NCBI GenBank assembly: GCA_026770025.1
Contig: JAMXDE010000005.1
Coordinates: 3,038,001-3,102,000, forward strand
Origin: Craspedostauros australis
Lineage: Eukaryota > Bacillariophyta > Bacillariophyceae > Mastogloiales > Achnanthaceae
Direction: 5' to 3'
DNA: 64,000 nucleotides
Below the pieces are notes generated by a model, which did no database searches, was not told the origin of the DNA, and saw only the letters and a program-made list of their open reading frames with translations. A program made the position numbers and the translations under genes. This document shows positions 20,737 through 33,100 of this stretch, piece after piece; positions within the stretch are counted from its first letter, which is position 1; each line of letters opens with the position of its first letter.

Positions 20737-23700
20737 TTATGCAATGTCCGTGAGGATGGAGAGCTCATCCTCATCGAGGCCCACAGATCCCTCCACGCCA
20801 TCTCCGAGCTCCGATCCGAAGACGAGCACTCCGGCACCTTCCTCAGGGCCGTCTTTCGCATCGATGAAGGCTTCGATCCCTGTGCCTCTTGTGGTGATCG
20901 CTCCGGTGAAGGTGTCGCGGGTGATTCCAAAGAGGTAGTTGCCTTTGCCGTCGTCGGTGAGACCCTCTGGACGTTTGCGGTTCGGGTCGTTGACATTCTT
21001 GAGGAACTTCTTGCGACGCTGCATGACGTCGTCCACCTTGATCTTGCAACCCCACGCCTTGTAGTAGTCGACGGCGTGCACGAAGTAGTCGCCAGCCATG
21101 TCCTCGGAACCACACTGGAGGTAGTGCTCTCCTGCCAGCTCGTTGACCATGGCAGCATCCTGGATGCATCCGGCTCGGATTGCAGCGAGGATCGCGATGT
21201 TGTAGGCATCCTGAATCTTGGAGTGCCGTTTGTTCTTCATGGTGACAGCGAGGTCCTCCGCTTCGAGGATGAGCACTAGATGGATCCATGCTTGTCCTCT
21301 GGCTTTGGTCATCTTCTTCAGTTTCTTGGTTTTCTTGCGCAAGATTGTTAAGTGTTGCTGATTCCCTGTCTCCCTGTATCGTTCCGCATTGATGACGCCC
21401 ACGATGTAAGTGTCAGCGAGAGCAGCTAATGCTGATGGGTCGCCCGTGGCGAGGAAGACGAAGTTGGAGAACAAAGGGTCTGCCATTGCATAACGCCGAT
21501 GGAAGAGCGCCAAATACCCTCGACTGTAGAACATCGTACAGTCCTTGAGTGCATTGGAAGGGTCGAACTTCTCAACGGTGGGATCGCGACGGGATAAAGC
21601 TTCGATTTCGTCCCAATCGATTGGATCTTCTTTCAACATCACCCTGAACATGACTCGATAGTTGTCTGACAGTCCCTCGTAGGCCCTGAGTTTGTAAGTG
21701 TCCAGCTGGTCAAGCGCTTCCTCGTTTGCCTTGTGCAACGACTTCAATTCCAGCCCATACATAAGTCCGTGCATGACGCAGTTTTGGTAATTGAGGATAC
21801 CAATGCCAAATTCTCCAACCTCCATCGAGCGGCGATACCCTTTCTTGTGATCCCGCAGGGCATCTTCGAAAGTGGACCTGAACGAGTTGACGTAGGTCGC
21901 GGAAGTCAATCGGAACATGCCTTCCAGATGCCTTCCATCGACCTGCTCGAGGATCAGGTCGCCGATCTTCATACAACGCTGGGCCAGGGCTTGCTCTTTC
22001 GTGCCACTCAGTAGAAGTCCATATGCACCGAAGGCGCTTCCTGTCTCTGCGCAGATGCCGTGCTTGATAGATGTGCACAGCATCTTGCAATAGTTCAAGG
22101 TGGCCAAGTCCACGTTGTTTGTGGCACTGGTGCACATGTTGAAGTCTGCACCAATCGTCATGGCAGTGAGCTTCTTCTTATCCGTCATCCATGATCTTGC
22201 GAGGATCTCTTCGTTGGTGTTGTTCTTCAGGAAGTGCTTGACCTTCGTCCTGCTCATCATAGTGTGCAGCGAGTACCATCGCTTGGGGAACGCTTTCAAC
22301 GATTGGAGCAGACGCAGCTCCATCTCCATGCAGTCTCTGTGGCGATCCTGCCTGGTCAAGGCTCTGGCCATGGAGAAGTGGGTTAGCGCCTTGTCGTCCG
22401 GTGATCTGGCTCTCTCTAGCACCTCTTCACAGAGCTTGTAGCCGACCTCGTAGTTGCCGATCGACAACTCGACGTCGGCGCGTGCCCGATAGACCCGCAG
22501 GCAGATGTCGTAGTGCTCATCACTATCCCAGATCGATGAGCTGGCAGCGACTTGGGTTCTGGTAGACCCTTTGGTCTTGGGGGAGGTGTTGGGAGATGAG
22601 CCAGTTCTCACTCGCTGCAGCGCTTCATGCGCCTTTCGCAAGTACCCGGCGGCTGCTTCGAGCGCTGCCATCTCTGTGGCCTTCTCGCCAACCTCCAGAT
22701 TCATGATGACGGAGAACATATGGTCCTTGGTCTGCACGGTGTTCAAGTGGTCCACAGCCACGAACAACAGCCCATCATCTACTTCTGACGTAGTAAAGGT
22801 CGAAGTGAATGTTTCGGTTGACGTTACTGAGTCTGTGGACTGGGAGGGCATTGCGGCCTTGCCTTGTGGGTGACTTTTGCGTTGCTTCTTGGGCTCGTGG
22901 TCAGTCCCATGATTCACATCGTTGCCATGCTCTTCTTCCTCGTCCTCTTGAAGACGAGCCTGCATACGTCGGTACATCTGCAGCAAGCAGTGACCGATCC
23001 GCACGCGCAGCTTGTCGCGAGCCTCACCGGCTGGGATCATGCCTTGTGCGGCCTGCTGGATGCGATCGTGCGCGAAGTAGTATTTGGTACCACCGATGGG
23101 GTTGGAGATTAGACGCTCCAGAACCGCATGGTCCAGCATACTGGAGAGTTCTTGCTTGGAGGAGATGCGAGCCATGGAATCGATCTCTCCATCCACGTGC
23201 TTGCGCTCGCTTTCGAGCACCCGATGCAGCACCGAGATGTCGAACATCGATCGGATGTAGGCCGCAATGGACAACACCTGCTGCAGCTGCATGGGAAGGT
23301 CTCGCAGCTTGGATTCGATGATGCCGATGATGTTATCGCTGATGGGTAGTTGGGCGCTACCGGCGTTGCTGTCGTCGTCATCCCCTGGGTTGGAAAGGCT
23401 CCACTCCCATTGCTGGGAAATGGAGTTGAAGGCGAGAATGTCCTTTCTCTCCAGCTCTTCGAGAGCTTGCAGGGTGAAGAAGACATTTCCGTCTGTCTTG
23501 GCGTGGAGCTTCTCGGATAGATCTTCGATGTCGTTGCAGTCCAGCATGCTTGAGAGCCATGCGGTCATGTCATCCAGCGCGAGGTTGGTGATCGTGATCT
23601 GCTGGAGGGTTCGCGGAGGGCGGCGCTTCCTGGCTTGGGACATTGATGTGGTGGAAGTCACAACGGATGCATCATCGGGACCACCTGCTTTGTGGGTGCC

Positions 23701-24924
23701 GTCTTCACCCTCCTCTGACGACAACGGCGTGACGAGGCACCGCGCCAGCGGGTGGTCTGGAGTGAGATCCAGTGGTTCATCTGTATGCGGGTTGGTGTCC
23801 TGACGAATGGCACCAAGCAGAAGGAAGTTTTGCAACCCGAAATCAGCTACCAACCGGGCAATCAGGCTAAGGCCCACCTCGGCAGACCACTGCAGATCGT
23901 CGAGGAACATGTAGATGGGTCGTTCCTTCGTCGAGACTGCCTTAATGAACTGTACGAAGATGTACTGGAGTTGGTTCCACATCTTTTCTGTCATGGCTCC
24001 GCCCGCCGCTGGTGAAGGCGATTCACCGTTGGCGATGCTACCGTTCATGCTGGTGCTGTAGTTATCGCGCTGGCTGACGGATTGGCTCATAACAGAAGCG
24101 TCGCCTCGTGCTGACTTGGATGTCAAGATGGAGAGAGATGGCACCACTTTCACCATTGGACGAAGCCCGCCGCTGGGGAATGCCGCTCGCACGCATTCAC
24201 GCATCCGATCGAGTTCTTCCTTGGGTCCGTTCTTGAGTTGAGATGTGAAGTCTTGGATGGCCTGGACGATGGCCGAGAATGGGTCACTCTTTCCTGTGTA
24301 CTCGTCATACTTTCCACGCAGGACGTAGCAACAGGAGCAAGAGGATGACGAGGATGCTGCCTGTTCGTTGCTCTGCTGCTTCTGCTTCTGGTTGGAGCCC
24401 TTGCTGCAAATGCAGCATGTCTCCAGGAAGTGATCAACGAGAGCGGACTTTCCTGTACCGCTGACACCCCAGACCAGTACAGCTGGATGCACATCGAGCT
24501 TCTTGGTTGCTTTTGGTGTTGATGATGGTTCAGTCTTGGCCTTGTTGTCTGCCTCATCAGTCGATGGCTCCTGCGGAGAAGGAAGATTAGTCGTAGCATC
24601 GCTCTTGTGCTCACCGATGACCTTGTCCTTCAGAGCTTTGAGCTGCTCGAGCTCTGCCTCTCGACCGAGGAATTGCGATGTATCCTTCCAGGGAGCGACG
24701 CCACTTGATGGGCCAACTGCACCAGCTCCATCGTCGTTCGTGGTGGTGTTAGGGTTGGCGTCGTCTTTGGCCATGCCAGATCCATCGTCGATGGAAGAGA
24801 AGGAGGTGCTGACGTTCTGCTCTCCTTCCTCCTCTGCCTCCGTGGAAGAGTATCCGTCCTTTTGGAACTCTCCGATGGATGATGGGAGGTTGTCAAAACA
24901 GATTTGGGCCTGTTCGATCTCCAT
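20737..24924 (-). CDS. STAND-type ATPase with TPR-like C-terminal region, paralogue B
   Basis: A single-exon gene of 1395 residues. I start at the ATG at 24924 (MEIEQAQICFD) because all subfamily members align there; the open frame upstream only translates the (CT)n leader. Residues 1–75 are acidic and low-complexity. FLGREAELEQL is at 85–95, Walker A GVSGTGKS at 153–160, the CCIC–(Q/S-rich)–CSCCY insert at about 170–200, GKYDEYTGKSDPFSAI at about 204–219, Walker B IYMFLDDLQW at 337–346, LLLGAIRQ at about 368–375, ITITNLALDDMTAWL (443–457) and FAHDRIQQAA (617–626). The rest is TPR-like helix, then AVDYYKAWGCKIKVDDVMQR, NDPNRKRPEGLTDDGKG and NYLFGITRDTF, ending DELSILTDIA. Very close to D across the gene and its flanks, with short diverged patches. 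Confidence 0.92.
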   Translation of the reverse strand: MEIEQAQICFDNLPSSIGEFQKDGYSSTEAEEEGEQNVSTSFSSIDDGSGMAKDDANPNTTTNDDGAGAVGPSSGVAPWKDTSQFLGREAELEQLKALKDKVIGEHKSDATTNLPSPQEPSTDEADNKAKTEPSSTPKATKKLDVHPAVLVWGVSGTGKSALVDHFLETCCICSKGSNQKQKQQSNEQAASSSSSCSCCYVLRGKYDEYTGKSDPFSAIVQAIQDFTSQLKNGPKEELDRMRECVRAAFPSGGLRPMVKVVPSLSILTSKSARGDASVMSQSVSQRDNYSTSMNGSIANGESPSPAAGGAMTEKMWNQLQYIFVQFIKAVSTKERPIYMFLDDLQWSAEVGLSLIARLVADFGLQNFLLLGAIRQDTNPHTDEPLDLTPDHPLARCLVTPLSSEEGEDGTHKAGGPDDASVVTSTTSMSQARKRRPPRTLQQITITNLALDDMTAWLSSMLDCNDIEDLSEKLHAKTDGNVFFTLQALEELERKDILAFNSISQQWEWSLSNPGDDDDSNAGSAQLPISDNIIGIIESKLRDLPMQLQQVLSIAAYIRSMFDISVLHRVLESERKHVDGEIDSMARISSKQELSSMLDHAVLERLISNPIGGTKYYFAHDRIQQAAQGMIPAGEARDKLRVRIGHCLLQMYRRMQARLQEDEEEEHGNDVNHGTDHEPKKQRKSHPQGKAAMPSQSTDSVTSTETFTSTFTTSEVDDGLLFVAVDHLNTVQTKDHMFSVIMNLEVGEKATEMAALEAAAGYLRKAHEALQRVRTGSSPNTSPKTKGSTRTQVAASSSIWDSDEHYDICLRVYRARADVELSIGNYEVGYKLCEEVLERARSPDDKALTHFSMARALTRQDRHRDCMEMELRLLQSLKAFPKRWYSLHTMMSRTKVKHFLKNNTNEEILARSWMTDKKKLTAMTIGADFNMCTSATNNVDLATLNYCKMLCTSIKHGICAETGSAFGAYGLLLSGTKEQALAQRCMKIGDLILEQVDGRHLEGMFRLTSATYVNSFRSTFEDALRDHKKGYRRSMEVGEFGIGILNYQNCVMHGLMYGLELKSLHKANEEALDQLDTYKLRAYEGLSDNYRVMFRVMLKEDPIDWDEIEALSRRDPTVEKFDPSNALKDCTMFYSRGYLALFHRRYAMADPLFSNFVFLATGDPSALAALADTYIVGVINAERYRETGNQQHLTILRKKTKKLKKMTKARGQAWIHLVLILEAEDLAVTMKNKRHSKIQDAYNIAILAAIRAGCIQDAAMVNELAGEHYLQCGSEDMAGDYFVHAVDYYKAWGCKIKVDDVMQRRKKFLKNVNDPNRKRPEGLTDDGKGNYLFGITRDTFTGAITTRGTGIEAFIDAKDGPEEGAGVLVFGSELGDGVEGSVGLDEDELSILTDIA

Positions 24925-24976
24925 GGTGCGAAGTGATGTGGTGTGGTGTGGTGTGATGTGATGTGGAGTGGTAATA

Positions 24977-25013
<37 letters not shown>

Positions 25014-26060
25014 TCGATTTCGGCCAAGGTGGCAATGTTATGACCTTCGAACTTCTCTTGCAGAATGATCATTCACCTTTGAGCAAAGCAGCGCGTGGAT
25101 TGCCACAAGATTGTCGCGAGATCGCCAGGAGCCGCGAAGTTGGGAGTGCTGAGGGAGTGAGGCCCTGTCACTTGATTTTATCGCTGTTGGTGCCACATGA
25201 TGCTGTTGATAGCGAAACAAAAAAAGCATGATGGCATTTCCTTGTTTGCTTGATTGATTGTCTGTTTTTGGTTGTTGCGCTGTCGACCACCCAACAGAAA
25301 GAGGCGGGTATCGCGCGACTTGTTTCCAAAAAGCGTCGCCTCTCATTCCGCTCGCGCCATTTCCGCTTCGAAACAAACTGTGACGTCTCATCAGATCTTG
25401 ATGACATCTTCACACCAACAAGCAAGAGGTTGGGGGCCTTGCCCTCTGGCGGGTGAGAGAATGGCATCAAAGTCAAGACTGGACGAGCGACAGAGATGCA
25501 TCCCTGTGCCAAAGTGCCCCTTGTTGATGGCGCGGCCGTTTCTTGTTTGGACCGACCTCCCTTGTGCCACATCCACTGCCTCCCAAAGTGACATGGGCGA
25601 AAACGCTCCCGTGAAGACAAGATCCGTGCTGCAGCTTTTTCGGATCCTGATCGTCGATGACAAAAAGGCAGGACAACGTCTGGGTGGAGCGAAGAGTGGA
25701 ACGCCCGCCTCCGCGACGGCCGTTTGCCAACGAACGCGCGAAAACTGCACGCGTTTTCGTATCTTTGTTTGGCTACTTTGAGTCCTATGTATCGAGGTCA
25801 CGAGCGAATCGGAACACCTGATGAACATCACATCGCAGAGTATCCTCGTGATCGTACTGTTGGAAGGTCCAGTCGATTCAGTCGGCACTATTTCAATAAG
25901 TGTGGCATATCAGTATCTACCGCAACATCCAAGACTAAAACACTCTTTGACTTGTCGCGATCGCTGTTGTTGGTGTCGTCATTGCTTGCAAATTGGTACC
26001 AGTTATACACCTTTGCATTAAAACCTATGCAATGTTGTGTTTGGGATGCTAATACGCTAA
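24925..26060. repeat. 5' flank of B, duplicated upstream of D
   Basis: This 1.1-kb noncoding segment aligns almost throughout with 50097–51205 upstream of D, and in two parts with 39353–39666 and 44249–44640 around the insertion upstream of C. Shared landmarks include the (CT)n leader tract, AACTTCTCTTGCAGAATGAT and TCATTCCGCTCGCGCCATTT. It should contain the promoter of B. Similarity to D stops near 26,060, where unrelated repeat debris begins. Confidence 0.8.
24980..25010. repeat. (AG)n tract in the 5' leader of B
   Basis: About 31 bp of AG dinucleotides 56–86 bp upstream of the B start codon, so the transcript side carries a (CT)n tract. The same tract is about 21 bp at D (50151–50171) and about 11 bp at C (39389–39399). 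Confidence 0.9.
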
Positions 26061-26389
26061 ACTAGCATTTAGGTTAGGAGAGGATTTCCTGGCACTCATG
26101 ACTCACTCTCACTCGGATTGGTCCGGACCACATCTTGGATAGCCACGTTTGGAGCAAGCATGAGTCATTGAAGAAGATCTTTGGGCCCTCGGATCCAAGA
26201 AAAAGGATTCCAATGACCAGGTCATTGGAACTCTTTCCATGGGAATCTCGATGTCCGGCTAAGACAGCCGGATCCAGGGAACAGCAAGACGTGGAACCTG
26301 TATTGTAGACCTTTGCTATGCTCCCATCCCAATGGACGGAACCACCTGTGGTACTGGTGCTACATGGCCCTGCGACCCTTTTGTGAAAA

Positions 26390-28690
26390 CTGTGAGGAAT
26401 CGGGAGGACGACTTTGTCAAGATACCTAAGATTACCGCACCTCTCAATACATCATGATGACTCAATAGATTCAACTATTGTTGATCACACTCGGACCACC
26501 TTGTAGCATGTCCTACCTCAGATGACCATCTGTGACTGGCATCACACCCAGTCATGCCCTGCAACAGAGTCTGTCCATGGTCTATCACGACAATGAGTGC
26601 GAACCTGGGATCCAACCACAAGGGATGCATCTGCGCATGAGCCAAGACTATGAATGATACAAACAATAAATCTCTAACAAGTCAACATGCCTCGATGGAA
26701 AGAGACACTCCGGAATCACCCAAAAGGGAGAACCACTGAGGAAGAGAAATGGAGGCGATCCCTCAGTCACCCAAGAGCACAAATGGTGACATGACATGTG
26801 ACAAAGACTGTTGGAAATCCGGGGTTATAGTTAGTACTAAATTCTAATCTGCTGTTAGAAACTGTACCGTTTTAGAACTGTGAGCACAATCTCACTTTCT
26901 CTTCCGTTTTCGTTTTCTTGGCAGGCATCTGTCGCGGTAACGACACGGGGCGTCCTGTTGTCTCTTAGGTGCTTCCCCCTTTATTCATCATGCTCTGTTC
27001 TTGCTTCCTTGTCTCTGCACTGTCGTAGCTGTCTACGTTTGCATGGTAGGGATCTGCAGTCCTGAGCACTTGCCTGTCTCATGTTTCCTTCGTTGATCCT
27101 CATGACACCATCGTCTCATAGCCGATGTCACCTTTGGTGATGTTCCAAACCTGTGGATGTTCTGATCCTTTCTGATGTTCCAAACCTGCGGATGTTCTTG
27201 TCCGCAGGAGGGGCGTGTGTTGTCCTCTGAAGAAGGTGCGTCATTTGCCCATGTGTCAGGAATCGGGGGTACGCTTTTACTAAGATACCCATGATTGCCG
27301 CACCTCCCAATAATATCTTCACAACTCGACGAGGTCAACTTTGTTGGTAACACTCGGACCACCTTGCAGCCTGTCCCCCATCAACCCTCTGTTCATGAAT
27401 GACATCAACATCAGTCATGTCCCACCATGGAGCCTATCCATGTACCACCGCTGTAATGAGGGCGAACCTATGGATCGACCTCTAGGGATGTATTCGCACA
27501 TGAGCCAAGACTATGGACAAAACTGTCGATATGTGTCAGACATGTCGACGCACATCGACGGACAAGGGATCGCTTCTCTGAGAAAGAGAAACGGAAGCGA
27601 TGCCCCTATCCGCTCAAGAGCACGATTGACGACGCGACATGGAATGAACATGACCGGTGAGTATGTGATGATGGCGCAGGAGGAATACTGAGGAACCGAA
27701 GGTCCAGTGGGATCGATCAGACTGAGACCCATGCTGAAGGTACCTGTGCGTCTATGAGAGATGCTGCTCGAATGTAGAAGATGCAAATCACCACGAGGAT
27801 GCATGATGAATCTGCAGAAGAGAGCATGAGAGCAAGCTGATGAAGCAGATGAAAGCAACCATGGACAAGTGCATGATCATGGTAAACTGCTACAGATTAC
27901 ACTTGCTGCTGAATTGGAATTGGAGAGTCAAGGAGTTTGTTCTCACAGTTCTAAATTGGTACAGATTGATAACAGATTAATCTACTACCTAACCCCGGAT
28001 TTCCAACACCCATGGACATGCTGTTCTGATCGACGTCGTCGTCTGGATGGTTGCCATGGTTGGCATGGTATCGGGACCTCCTGATCCGCCATGGGTGTCA
28101 TCCTTACGTTACCAGAGGACAGGCTACCCTCCTCGCGGTTATACAGGTATCAATCGCGTCCGTATGCTTAGTCATAGTCATAATGACATGGTATACAAAG
28201 GTGTGACAAATAGTCTCCGAACATGTGACGAATAATATTCAAAGCTGTGACGAGCAATGTTGGGAGGTGCGGCAATCACGGGTATTACGACAAAGTCGTA
28301 CCCTCAATTCCTAACAAAAGACAATCACAGAAAATGTGGTGGCAGCATGGGAGGAATACTGAGGTATTGATGATGATGTGGGATCGATCGACATGAGACC
28401 CATGGCAAGGTACCTGCATGGCTACAAGATGTCCTGCATGAGTGTAGAAGAGAAACAACGCTACTGAAATGCACCATGAGATGGCAAGAGAGAGAGAGAG
28501 AGAGAGCAAGATGATGATATAGATGAAAGCAACCATGGGCACGCATATGATCATGTTGTGCTGCTATGGATTTTGCTTGCTATTGAATTGGGGTTGAGAG
28601 GAAACAATACGATTGATCTCTCAGTTCAAAAACAGCACGATCTAACAACAACTTAGAATACTACTATTACTCTGGATTCTCAACAAGTAT
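26390..28690. mobile_element. Nested, decayed LTR-like repeat block
   Basis: No coding sequence survives, but several repeated modules are visible. A roughly 400-bp module at about 26,393–26,800 recurs diverged in the same orientation at about 27,257–27,660 (shared ACTCGGACCACCTTG and GCGCATGAGCCAAGACTATG-like stretches). A 19-bp inverted pair, TGTTGGAAATCCGGGGTTA at 26809 and its complement ending at 28008, has the TGTTGG…CCAACA ends typical of Copia LTRs. The last 340 bp of that unit recur diverged at about 28,330–28,685, and a segment around 27,257–27,312 recurs inverted at about 28,254–28,312. No 5-bp target duplication flanks 26809–28008, so this is not a clean solo LTR. It separates B and its flank from the cyclase gene. 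Confidence 0.6.
26809..28008. repeat. 1.2-kb unit bounded by 19-bp perfect inverted repeats
   Basis: The left end TGTTGGAAATCCGGGGTTA (26809–26827) is the exact reverse complement of the right end (27990–28008). TG…CA termini with an inverted GGAAATCC/GGATTTCC core are what Copia-type LTRs show; a TIR DNA element is the alternative. Confidence 0.65.
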
Positions 28691-30126
28691 TGGTTGATTG
28701 GTGATGCCGTCCACACACATTGATCCTAAGATGGCTAATCTCGATGTGCTTTGTCTTTTAATAAATTAGTACTGCATTTGGTACTGCGGTTTAAACAAGC
28801 CTCCCAGAGCACTCAACTCCGCTCTGCGAGCCACAAATGTGCCTGGATCAGGGTGCGCTGGTCTCGTTTTTGTTCGACGAGATTTCAGGACCGTACGTAC
28901 CGTACTTTGTGCGGTGCGCTCTTCCTGGCGCTCCTCCGCACTACTCTACTCTACTCTACTCTACTATGCAGTCTACGCACAGTGCGAGGTCGCAATCTCA
29001 ACTGGATTAACCACCTTGAATCATATTTCCCTCAACCTTTAGGCTTATTCGTTTCTCTTGACAGACGTCGTATCCATGTCTCACATGCATCCTCTGCGAC
29101 GACGTATCTGCAGCCCATCTTTTCTTTGGCAGGCCTATTGATGCGTCATGGGATGTCAGCGTGCTAAAGAGGACAGACACTTCAGGATTCTCCCGCGCTG
29201 CGGCGAGGCGGCGGAAGTATCGTTCGATTGTGCCGAACAACTCTTTGGAAAGGTGGCAAGACACCCAACCATCACACGGGACCACATTCGACACATCCTT
29301 GGAACGCTCAGCATCATCTTGGTCCTTCTTGAGAACAAGAAAAAGTGGTATGGTCGCTGTCATGTTCAACCTCTCAGAAAACAAGAAGTTCGTTCACAAG
29401 GAGGCTGTGTTGTTGTTTGTATCCACGATGTGAGTTCAGTTTGTATTCACGAACGATCGTTGGTGATGATGGATAAAGGCGAACAAGAATCACTGTTTCG
29501 CATGGAACATGGCGATTGTGCCAACAACATGAGGATTCCTGTTTTTGTTGCACGAAGGCGGAAACGATACCAAAGAGCATGTTGCGCTTTGCGTTTGTGT
29601 GTATGCATTGATAAAAGTCGTGTGGTCCGTTCAGCCGCTGGCTTCGTCAACTCACCGAACCGTTCACACGTTTGACTCTCCCAAGTTGCTTCGAAGAGCA
29701 TAATTGCTCATGTCTCGCACTCGCAGCGGCGTCGCGATCTCTCTCTATGATTCAGGAAGGCCTTGTCCAACAAACTAGCGAAACGGTGCTCTGTTTTCTT
29801 CTGTCTGGTTCTCTCACAATGTTTGCATGAGCAGATCGTACGGAACAAGCACTTCATGCCCAAGACACACCATCCGTACATGAAGTGAAGCCTTGCACAA
29901 ACCACTTGTTGCGGCTCCACAAGATCAAACACAATCCACAAAGCCAACACGTTCAGATACGCGCACTCTGCGCTGCGACCTACTCTACTTTACTCTCCTC
30001 TCCTCTGTTGCGGAGTGACACAGTCATAAATACAACCACAATCTCAACCACAATCTCAATCATTTCGCTGCCACAACAACTCTTGACAAGCACTCACACA
30101 AGTACGGTCAGAGCAGGGAGGTGACG
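28691..30126. other. 5' flank of the cyclase-PDE gene
   Basis: About 1.4 kb with no convincing gene. It contains a pentanucleotide CTACT run at 28945–28970 and a second CTACTCTACTTTACTC stretch near 29980. The promoter of the cyclase-PDE gene is expected in the last few hundred bases. Confidence 0.45.
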
Positions 30127-33100
30127 ATGATCAACGAAGACTACAGGAAACCAGGCGCCATCGAGGATGGCAGCGTCTACGTACCCAGCTCGGACGCGAC
30201 ATCATTCCACAGCTCCTACGATGAACCCAAGGTTGACGAGGTTCAGGAAATCCGCGACGTGTCCAGACGCGACACGAGGAGCGTCCGATGCTGGCGCTGG
30301 ATTGTCACGGGGGCGCTGTTTGCCACGGCGGTGGCAGTCAGCCTCACCACCTATATGGTACGTTGCTTCTCTCACTTCGGTCTGCTCTCTAGTGCCACGA
30401 CGTTGCGAGAGGAACTACCGCAGAATACTCCGGCGACGCAGAACGGGTGATCGGACACGATACTTTTCTCACGACTGTTGCTTCTCCCTTTGTCCTTGCC
30501 CGTCTTTCAATATGTATCATACCATGGCGATGCTCGTAGCTGCTTGACAATGAGCAAACTTCGATCATGGAGGCCACGGTGAGTACCGGCTGTGCTCGTA
30601 CGGCTGGGGATTACGACTATGAGTCTTCGTGGCTTTGGGGCTTGTAGGCTTTGGGGCTGTGTGGTTGCATGTACCATACAAGTCGACCAGATAAGCATCC
30701 CGGTGTTGACCAAGAACGTTTGCTTGACCGGTTGGCTGCTAAGCCGCTGCTCAGCTGACTGGGAACCTTCTTCTTCTTGTACTGTGGTTAGCTCTACTCG
30801 TAGTATACCAATACTCTGTCGACGATCGTTTACCATGCCTGCCTGCCTACGCTTCGCCACTTCGTCCACCATCGTACGAGCAATGCTCTCACACCCAATT
30901 GATCCGACTCAACACCATGCTTGCCTTACACACCTGCGCTGTCCGAATGCTCCTACGATAGTATCGAAGCGTCACACAATCACTTGAGGACAATGCATTG
31001 GGCCATGTTGGACGCTTGCAGTTGGCTTGCAAAACACTTGCGGACTCCATGTCTATCTATGTCGAATCAACTAATCAGACCTGGCCCTTCATCACCATGC
31101 CATCCTTCCAGACCCACGTTGACAACTTCCTGCAGCTGTCTCAGATGGAATTGGCTGGGGCCTTCCATCGAGTGGAGCCAGGCGACGAAGAAGAGGAGTG
31201 GGAGAAGTACGCAAGTGAGCGCTACGAAAAGATGGTCGAGGACTGGCACGTGGAGAGGTACGGTCATACGAATAGGCTGAAGCCGGTGGGCTACAACCCC
31301 CATGTATACGCCATCGATCCAACCCTATCACCTGATAGACCTGACTCACGTTTTCCTGCCTGGGAGTTCGGCCCCCCGCCGTTCACATATGGGTTGATCA
31401 ACAGAGACATGGCCACCAGACCAGATAGAATCGTCAACGCGCTCTTGCATCTTCGTAACCAGACCCTCATGACTGGCGCATTCGACATCAGGAAACAAAT
31501 ACAGGTCGTGATGACCGAGCAAGAGCATGCTAAGTATCATTCCCGCCTCCGTGCATCAAAGACAGACCATCCGCATTCCTTCGTGTACCATCCTGTCCAT
31601 CAGCATGCGTCAGATCCGACATCAAGGATTGTTGGTTTGCTGAGCGGCGCAGTGAGCTTGGATGCGCCGCTCAGGAACTTGCTTCCCACTAACATGAAGG
31701 GAATCATCGCAGTCATCAAGAATACCTGTGGTCAAACGTTCACCTACATCATTGATGGCAACGACGCACTTTATCAAGGAGAAGGTGAGTGTGTGCAGAT
31801 TGGTTGGCTGGCTCTGTTGCAAGCTCAATTCCTGGCGATTGTGCTTGGGGTTGCTCAATCCATGTTCGTGCTGCCACAGAAGAGGAACAAATGGCGCAAC
31901 TCTGCGTATCCCGATTCGCACTTGTGTGCACGTCAACATATTCACACGTGCTGACTGTCGCTCACACCATTCCGACTACCTTGCTGTGTACACCAATACT
32001 CTGCTCTACTCTCCTCAACATTGTCCCAACTTGCACAGGTGACTTTCACGATCCGAAGTATAACAAGTATGAATTCACTATCGATCTGTCACTTAGCAAT
32101 CATCCTGACTTCGCAGCAACTCCCAACCATTGTCAATACACAATGTTCGCCTACCCTTCCAGAAGATTCGAAGACCAATTCTACAATGCTCTTCCAAGGA
32201 TCTTTGCCGGCGCCGTATCAGCCGTGATATTCATGGTCGCGATCATCTTCTACATTTATGACATGTTCGTGCACCGCCGCAACGAGAAGCTGGTAGCCAG
32301 CGCGGCTCAGTCCAACGCTCTCGTTTCAAGTCTCATCCCCTCCAACATCCGCGACCGGATCATCCAACACGACTCAAATGAGCATGGCGACGTGGAAAAG
32401 CGCATCGCCAACATGAAGAACTTCCTCGCAGGCCGCGTGGACGACGGCGACCTGAACAAGCAGCCGATCGCTGATCTGTTCCTGGAGACGAGCATCATGT
32501 TCGCCGACATTGCAGGCTTCACGGCCTGGAGTTCCATCCGAGAGCCATCGCAGGTATTCACGTTCCTGGAGGCTATCTTCTCGTCCTTCGACCGGCTGGC
32601 GCAGGCCCGCAGGGTGTTCAAGGTTGAAACTGTAGCCGATTGCTACGTCGCAGCGACTGGGATCCCCGAGTACAAGAAGGATCACGCCGTGGTCATGGTC
32701 CGCTTCGCACACGACATCCTCCGCAGGATGGATGCCATGACCAAGGACTTGGAGATCTCTCACGGGCCAGACACTGCCGAGCTCTCGTTGCGCATTGGCA
32801 TCCATTCGGGCCCGGTGACAGCTGGTGTGCTGCGCGGCGAACGAGCTCGATTCCAGCTGTTTGGAGACACGATGAACACGGCCTCGCGCATGGAGAGTAC
32901 TGGCCAGATCGGCCGCATCCACATTTCGGCAGAAACGGCAGACTGTCTCACTGTTTGCGATAAGGGACATTGGGTTACCAAGAGGGATGGGCTGGTGCAT
33001 GCCAAAGGCAAAGGGGAAATGCAAACGTACGTACTCGTATGGCATATTTGATGCTGTTGTGCCGTGTTGCGCTGTGTTGTGCTGTAATGTGCTGCGCCAT

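Noticed and set aside
24925-25035. N-terminal extension of B (and similarly of C, D and F)
   Set aside because: The extra residues are Leu-Ser repeats from the (CT)n leader and do not align between paralogues; the shared MEI(E/Q)Q start is better supported.
26809-28008. Clean solo LTR
   Set aside because: Flanking 5-bp sequences (AAGAC and CCCAT) do not match, and internal modules are duplicated outside the unit.
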